Translations under genes and position numbers: made by a program
Notes under the pieces: generated by a model
Database searches by the model: none
Seen by the model: the letters and a program-made list of their open reading frames with translations, nothing else
What the model was told of the DNA's origin: nothing
Shown here: piece after piece, positions 59,558 to 64,000 of the stretch
Layout of the letters: the number at the start of each line of letters is the position of its first letter
Position numbering within the stretch: the stretch's first letter is position 1
DNA from: Elusimicrobiota bacterium
GTDB taxonomy: Bacteria > Elusimicrobiota > Elusimicrobia > UBA1565 > UBA9628
Assembly (NCBI GenBank): GCA_016218545.1
Contig: JACRDQ010000019.1
Span: 62,001 to 126,000, forward strand
Length of the DNA stretch: 64,000 nt
Reading direction: 5' to 3'

Positions 59558-60859
59558 ATGACCGTGAAACCGCTGCTTGCGGCCGCGTTTCTCGTCCTGG
59601 CTGCGCCTTGCGCCGGCCAGACCGTGGTCCGGCCCGGCGTCAGCCAGGTCCCCGAGGTCCGGCTCAACGTGGGCTCGCCCCTGCCGGTCGTGAACCCCGC
59701 TGCCGGCTCCGGCGCGCTCGGGACCACGGGCGGGGCCATGAGCTTCGGCGGCTCCGTGCTCTCCTTGCGCGGGGGTCAGATCCGCGAGGCTCCTCCCGAG
59801 CTCCCTCTTTCCGCTGTCCCGTCCCTCGGCTCCCACCTGCCTGCGGTCACCCCTGCCGGCTCGCTTGGCCGCAACGGGGCCCAGGCTCCTGCGCTCGAGT
59901 CCCGGGGAGGCGTGCTCCTCTCCGCTCCGGGCCAGGCCTTCCAGCGTCAAGCCCTCGACCCTGAGGACCCTGCCATGGGGCCGGCTGCTTCGGGCAAGCT
60001 TTCCGGCGCTTCCGAGGATGGAAGCGCGCCGATGGGCTTCGAGGAAAGGGCCGCGGTCATCGGGCGGCACCTCAAGGACGCCGGCAAGGTCTCGGACGGG
60101 GGTTCCGAGTTCGCGGAAGGCTTCGGACGCAGGCTCGCGGACCTCATGCTCGGCACGCTCGAGCACCGCTCTGCGGGGCTCGACGAGAGCGGCGATGCTT
60201 CCCGAGGCGGCTCCTTCGTCAGCGCCCAAGGCCCCGGTCTGAGCGCTCCGGGCTCCGCTGAGTCCGGCCGGGAGCCGGCCGCGTTCGAGTCCGCAGTCGA
60301 GTCCCTTCGGGCCCCTTCCCCGGCTCAGGCAGGGAGCGCTCTTCCCGAAGGCTTCCCTGGCATCGGCCGGATACTCATGGAGGTCTCGGAGCTCTCCTTG
60401 GGCCTCTCGCAGGTCTTCCCACGGCCGCTGCAGCGCTGGGCTGCCTCGGCCGGGTCAGCCGTCCCGGCGGCCGTCCCGTCCGGCTCGCGGGCTGGCGCGT
60501 CCCGGGACCTGTCCTCTGCCGGGAGCGGGTCCGCGGCCAGGGCCTCCGCTTCTATGGCGGCGGAACCGGACTACTATCCCGGAGGCTTCGGCTCCTTCAT
60601 GGCCAGTGTCGGCGGCTCCATGGCCGCGGAAGGCGGAAGCTCCGGACGCGAGACCGGCGCTTTCCCTCAGCTCGAGGCCGTGCCCGCTCCCCTTCAGGAT
60701 GCGGGCACCGCGCTAGGGGAGTCGGTGCCGGACCTTCCCCGCAGCTTCCGGTCCCATAGCCGCGAGCCGGGACCCTCTTCCCCGATCCCGCTGTCCATCC
60801 TGTCCTACGCCCTCCTGCCGCTTTTTCTGGCCGGGCTCGAGCTGCGCTCCCGGCTCTAG
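59558..60859 (+). CDS. Exported low-complexity protein with C-terminal hydrophobic tail
   Basis: A 433-residue protein with a signal peptide (MTVKPLLAAAFLVLAAPCAG). The mature chain is Ser/Gly/Ala/Pro-rich without recognised domains. It ends in a hydrophobic segment PLSILSYALLPLFLAGLE followed by RSRL. A tail of TM helix plus basic residues resembles sorting signals such as those of exosortase or rhombosortase substrates, though no conserved motif (PEP or GlyGly) is seen. It resembles the low-complexity exported family at 349-19903 in composition. Confidence 0.65.
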   Translation: MTVKPLLAAAFLVLAAPCAGQTVVRPGVSQVPEVRLNVGSPLPVVNPAAGSGALGTTGGAMSFGGSVLSLRGGQIREAPPELPLSAVPSLGSHLPAVTPAGSLGRNGAQAPALESRGGVLLSAPGQAFQRQALDPEDPAMGPAASGKLSGASEDGSAPMGFEERAAVIGRHLKDAGKVSDGGSEFAEGFGRRLADLMLGTLEHRSAGLDESGDASRGGSFVSAQGPGLSAPGSAESGREPAAFESAVESLRAPSPAQAGSALPEGFPGIGRILMEVSELSLGLSQVFPRPLQRWAASAGSAVPAAVPSGSRAGASRDLSSAGSGSAARASASMAAEPDYYPGGFGSFMASVGGSMAAEGGSSGRETGAFPQLEAVPAPLQDAGTALGESVPDLPRSFRSHSREPGPSSPIPLSILSYALLPLFLAGLELRSRL

Positions 60860-60888
60860 TTGTAGTCTGCGGCGGATTATCGTTAAAT
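60860..60888 (+). promoter_or_regulatory. Promoter of the sensor kinase gene
   Basis: TTGTAG (60860-60865), a 17-base spacer and TTAAAT (60883-60888). Seven bases separate the hexamer from ATG 60896, giving a near-leaderless mRNA. Confidence 0.5.
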
Positions 60889-60895
60889 TGACTTG

Positions 60896-63067
60896 ATGCT
60901 GGCGTTCAGGTCCGGACTCTTCAAGAAGTTCTTCCTCGTCATGGGCGCCCTCGCCCTGGTGCCGGCCGTGTACCTGGCCTACCGCCTCTCGACCGTGAGC
61001 CAGCGCGGCATCCAGTCCGCGGTGCTCGAGCTCCAGACCAAGCTCGCGGAGAAGATGGCCGAGCGCGTGGACGGGTACTTCCGCTTCAACGAGGACAAGC
61101 TGAACTTCGCCTTCATGGCCCTTCAGAAGAACCTGGAGTGGAAGGACAAGCAGGAGCTGCTCCGCTCCCTCATCGACACGCACACGGACATCATCGAGAT
61201 CTCGGTCCTCAACCCCGCGGGCAAGGAGGTCATCAAGGTCTACAATCCCGACCTCTCCACGGACGAGGCCTTGCGTTCCCGCGCCGAAGAGTCGGGGTTC
61301 CGGCGGTTCATGAAGGAGCGGCAGCATACGGTGGCGATCTCGGCCAAGGATGAGACCCTCGAGGCCTACTATCCCCTGGGCGGAGGAGGAGAGCGCGGGG
61401 CCTTCACGGTCATCGTGCGCGTGCTGGTCTCCCTGGCGACCCTTTCCAGCGCCGTGGCCTCCGAGCGCGTCGGCGGGACGGGCTTCGCCGTGCTCGTGGA
61501 CGGACAGGGCGCTCCGCTCTTCTACCCGAAGGACAAGCTCGACGCCGCGGCCGCGGCCGGGGTGGGAGGCTGGTCCATCACCGGAGAGGCGCTCAAGGCG
61601 CACAGCGTGGGCTCGGCCGAGTTCTCCCTGGCCGGGCGCTCGAGCGTGGGCGCCTACGCGCCGGTGGCCAGCGTGGGCGGGGCCGTGCTCATCGTCCAGC
61701 CCTACGACGAGGCCTATTGGGCCGCGCTCCAGATGAAGCGCATGACGAGGGTCGCGCTGGTGATCGTGGCCGTGGGCGCGCTCCTGGCCGCGATGCTCCT
61801 GGCCAAGAACCTCACCTCTCCCCTGCTGTCCCTGAGCCGGGCCGCGGACCAGGTCTCGCACGGCGACTTCAGCGCGAGGGTGGACGTCAAGACCGGCGAC
61901 GAGCTGCAGGACCTCGCGGACACCTTCAACCGCATGACGGACAAGCTCCGCCAGTACGCCGAGATGCAGGTGGACAAGATCGTGGCCGAGCAGCGCAAGA
62001 CCGAGGCCATCCTGTTCTCCATCAGCGACGGCATCCTCATGACGGACCCCGAGGGCAAGGTGCGGCTGGCCAACAGGAGGGCCCTGGAGTTCTTCGGGCT
62101 GGACTCCAAGACCTCGCTCGACGGCAAGACGCCGGAGGAGGCCGTGCCGGTGCCCAAGCTCAAGGACGCCATCCTCGCGGTGCTCGCCGAGCCCAAGCCC
62201 GAGGTCTACAAGGAGGTCAACCTCTCCACGGACAAGCACCACAAGTACCTCCGGGTGACGGCGCTGCCCCTGCTCTCGCCGAGCACGGGCAAGACCCTGG
62301 GGGTCGTCGCGGCCATGCGGGACGTGACCCTCGAGAAAGAGATCGAGAAGATGAAGGAGGAGTTCCTCCACTACATCACCCACGACCTCAGGAACCCCTT
62401 GGGCTCGGCCATGGGATTCATCGAGGTCCTGCTCAAGGGGCTGGTCGGCAACCTCAGCCCCGAGCAGCACAACATGATCTCCTCCATCCAGCGCTCCATG
62501 AGCAGGCTCATGGCCATGGTCAACAATATCCTCGACATCGCCAAGATGGAGTCCGGCAGGATGAAGGTCTCCCTGTCCTCCGTGAACCTGGGCACGGTGG
62601 CGGCCCGCTCCATCTCCATCCTGGAGTCGCTCTCCAAGCAGAAGAAGATCACGGTCGTCTTCGAGGCGGCCGGAGACTATTCGGTGGACGCCGACCCCGA
62701 CATGGTCGAGCGCGTCTACACCAACCTGCTCGGCAACGCCATCAAGTTCACTCCCTCCGAGGGCAAGATCACCCTCTCCGCCGCGGACGAGGGAGACCGC
62801 ATCAAGTGCGGCGTCTCCGACACCGGCGACGGCGTGCCCGAGTCCTACCGCGACAAGATCTTCGAGAAGTTCGAGCAGGTGGCGGGCCAGAAGCGCGGAG
62901 GCACGGGCCTGGGCCTGACCATCACCAAGTACTTCGTGGAGGCGCACAGGGGACGGGTCTGGGTCGAGTCCGAGGTCGGCAAGGGCTCGCAGTTCTATTT
63001 CACCATCCCCAAGGGGCTCAAGACCGACGCCAAGGGCGACGTCTTCATCGAGGGAGCGGCGGCGTGA
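60896..63067 (+). CDS. Membrane sensor histidine kinase
   Basis: The product is 723 residues. An N-terminal TM helix (FLVMGALALVPAVYLAYRL) and a second at about 285-305 (VALVIVAVGALLAAMLLA) bracket a periplasmic sensor domain, probably dCache-like. Then come HAMP (LLSLSRAADQVSHGDFSARV), PAS (ILFSISDGILMTDPEGKV), HisKA with the phosphorylated His in FLHYITHDLRNPLG (about residue 495), and HATPase_c with the N box GNAIKFTPSEG, G1 DTGDGVPE and G2 GGTGLGLTI. It autophosphorylates in response to an external signal. No response regulator gene is adjacent in this window. A GTGA overlap couples it to the LysM-FecR gene. Confidence 0.93.
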   Translation: MLAFRSGLFKKFFLVMGALALVPAVYLAYRLSTVSQRGIQSAVLELQTKLAEKMAERVDGYFRFNEDKLNFAFMALQKNLEWKDKQELLRSLIDTHTDIIEISVLNPAGKEVIKVYNPDLSTDEALRSRAEESGFRRFMKERQHTVAISAKDETLEAYYPLGGGGERGAFTVIVRVLVSLATLSSAVASERVGGTGFAVLVDGQGAPLFYPKDKLDAAAAAGVGGWSITGEALKAHSVGSAEFSLAGRSSVGAYAPVASVGGAVLIVQPYDEAYWAALQMKRMTRVALVIVAVGALLAAMLLAKNLTSPLLSLSRAADQVSHGDFSARVDVKTGDELQDLADTFNRMTDKLRQYAEMQVDKIVAEQRKTEAILFSISDGILMTDPEGKVRLANRRALEFFGLDSKTSLDGKTPEEAVPVPKLKDAILAVLAEPKPEVYKEVNLSTDKHHKYLRVTALPLLSPSTGKTLGVVAAMRDVTLEKEIEKMKEEFLHYITHDLRNPLGSAMGFIEVLLKGLVGNLSPEQHNMISSIQRSMSRLMAMVNNILDIAKMESGRMKVSLSSVNLGTVAARSISILESLSKQKKITVVFEAAGDYSVDADPDMVERVYTNLLGNAIKFTPSEGKITLSAADEGDRIKCGVSDTGDGVPESYRDKIFEKFEQVAGQKRGGTGLGLTITKYFVEAHRGRVWVESEVGKGSQFYFTIPKGLKTDAKGDVFIEGAAA

Positions 63068-64000
63068 GGACGTTCGCGGCCGCGCTCCTGCTGTCCCTGG
63101 CTCCGGCGGCCTTCGCGGCGGAGGACGGCGGCCAGACCGTGTTCCAGGACATCGTGGTCAAGCCCGGAGACACGCTTTCCACCATCTCCCAGGCTTACCT
63201 CAAGGACCCCACGCGGTGGGACGAGATCCTCAAGCACAACAAGATGCCTGCCCGCGACCCCTTCGTGGCCCTTCCCGGCATGGTCATCCGCGTCCCGGTC
63301 AGGCTTATCAAGGAGAACCTCCGGGCCGCCAAGCTGGTCTACCGGCTCAACGAGGTGCTCTTCCGCAAGAAGGAGACCGCGGCGTGGTCTCCGGCCGCTT
63401 CCAACATGGAGCTTTTCCGGGGGGACTGGCTGAGGACCGGCAAGGAGTCCAAGGCCAGGGTCCAGTTCCTCACCGAGGACCTCCTGGTCCTCGACGCCAG
63501 CTCCATGGTGGAGCTCAAGCCCAAGAACAAGAACTCCGACGTGGAGCTGCGCGGCGGAGGCGCGTACTTCGGCGGGGGGAACTCCAAGGTGGCGACCCCG
63601 TCGCTCCTCATCACGCCCAAGACCAAGGACACCAAGTACTCGGTGCAGGTCAACGAGCGCCTGGACACCCGGGTGAAGGTCATCGAGGGACAGACCACGG
63701 TCGAGGCCGAGGGCAGGAAGGTGGACGTCAACGCCGACCAGGGCATCGAGGTCAAGCTCGGCGAGGCCCCCGGCGTCCCGATCCCGGCGGACAGCCTCCC
63801 GGATTTCCCGGGCCGCTCCGCGGATTTCGCGGACGCCATCGCATCCCTCAAGGGGAAGTCGAAGATGAAGGTGTCCCTGCCTCCGGCCTCCGCGGCTCCG
63901 GCCGTGGGCGCCGCCACCGGGCTCGGGGCCCTGAAGAAGGAGCTCGATCGGGTGAGCGTGGGCGAGCCGGTCTCAGGCTACCGCTTGCAGGCTGCCTCGG
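63064..64000 (+). CDS. Exported LysM-FecR domain protein (3' end beyond the window)
   Basis: The frame is open from GTG 63064 (overlapping the kinase stop) to the window edge, at least 312 residues. After a signal peptide (MRTFAAALLLSLAPAAFAAE) comes a LysM domain (VKPGDTLSTISQAYL, LPGMVIRVP), which binds peptidoglycan. A beta-rich region follows with FecR-type features (WLRTGKESKARVQFLTEDLLVL, VKVIEGQTTVEAEGRKVDVNADQGI). Proteins of this layout often act as periplasmic sensors or regulators. Being coupled to a sensor kinase, it may take part in the same signalling path. Confidence 0.82.
   Translation, partial: MRTFAAALLLSLAPAAFAAEDGGQTVFQDIVVKPGDTLSTISQAYLKDPTRWDEILKHNKMPARDPFVALPGMVIRVPVRLIKENLRAAKLVYRLNEVLFRKKETAAWSPAASNMELFRGDWLRTGKESKARVQFLTEDLLVLDASSMVELKPKNKNSDVELRGGGAYFGGGNSKVATPSLLITPKTKDTKYSVQVNERLDTRVKVIEGQTTVEAEGRKVDVNADQGIEVKLGEAPGVPIPADSLPDFPGRSADFADAIASLKGKSKMKVSLPPASAAPAVGAATGLGALKKELDRVSVGEPVSGYRLQAAS

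Noticed and set aside
1-64000. tRNA or rRNA genes
   Set aside because: No tRNA cloverleaf-like segment with a GGTTCRA arm and no rRNA-like conserved stretch was seen on either strand.

Overview
The window is about 64 kb of GC-rich DNA from a Gram-negative bacterium. The evidence for a Gram-negative envelope is a lipid A-type acyltransferase, Wzm/Wzt-type polysaccharide export, lipobox lipoproteins and a nonulosonic-acid pathway. The long Ala/Ser/Gly-rich exported proteins and a giant exported SecA-like ATPase suggest a poorly studied phylum. Elusimicrobiota is my best guess, but this is inference: no rRNA or tRNA gene is present to test it.

Layout. (1) 3-224 is the tail of an FtsH-like protease. 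(2) 349-5862 is an operon of four paralogous membrane proteins, each with a basic N-terminus, one TM helix and a long Ser/Gly/Ala-rich segment; three end in a four-helix membrane domain. It has a clear sigma70 promoter and a perfect terminator. (3) 5886-15531 is a lipid/polyketide-type biosynthetic cluster on both strands: a frameshifted LpxL-like acyltransferase, an SRPBCC protein, two paralogous B12-type radical SAM proteins, two paralogous methyltransferases, a small membrane protein, an acyl carrier protein, an FAD oxidoreductase and a ketosynthase fused to half a chain-length factor. (4) 15639-31843 returns to exported low-complexity and Cys-rich proteins, an HNH endonuclease, and a 2,483-residue protein with a signal sequence and SecA/SF2-type ATPase motifs. 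(5) 31845-56234 is a surface-polysaccharide locus: initiating sugar transferase, several glycosyltransferases and methyltransferases, DegT aminotransferase, Wzm/Wzt ABC exporter, late nonulosonic-acid enzymes (NeuB-, PseG- and CMP-transferase-like), a WbpG/HisH2/HisF2 amidation module, a pyruvyltransferase and an O-antigen ligase/polymerase fused to TPR-like repeats. (6) 56231-64000 is mixed: a macro-domain protein, a small exported protein, a degenerate RAYT transposase with REP-like palindromes, a C39-like lipoprotein, a DUF1232 protein, a low-complexity exported protein, a sensor histidine kinase and a LysM-FecR protein cut by the window end.

How they may work together. Regions 2 and 4 share protein architecture and promoter type and flank the biosynthetic cluster. 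They look like one undescribed envelope or export system interrupted by region 3. In region 5 the CMP-activated acidic sugar, its amidation and the ABC exporter form a coherent route to a decorated surface glycan.

A recurring regulatory signature is a -10 element whose last base lies exactly six bases before the start codon (genes starting at 7376, 15531, 36317, 57532 and 59429). This predicts leaderless mRNAs. No tRNA, rRNA or CRISPR array was seen.
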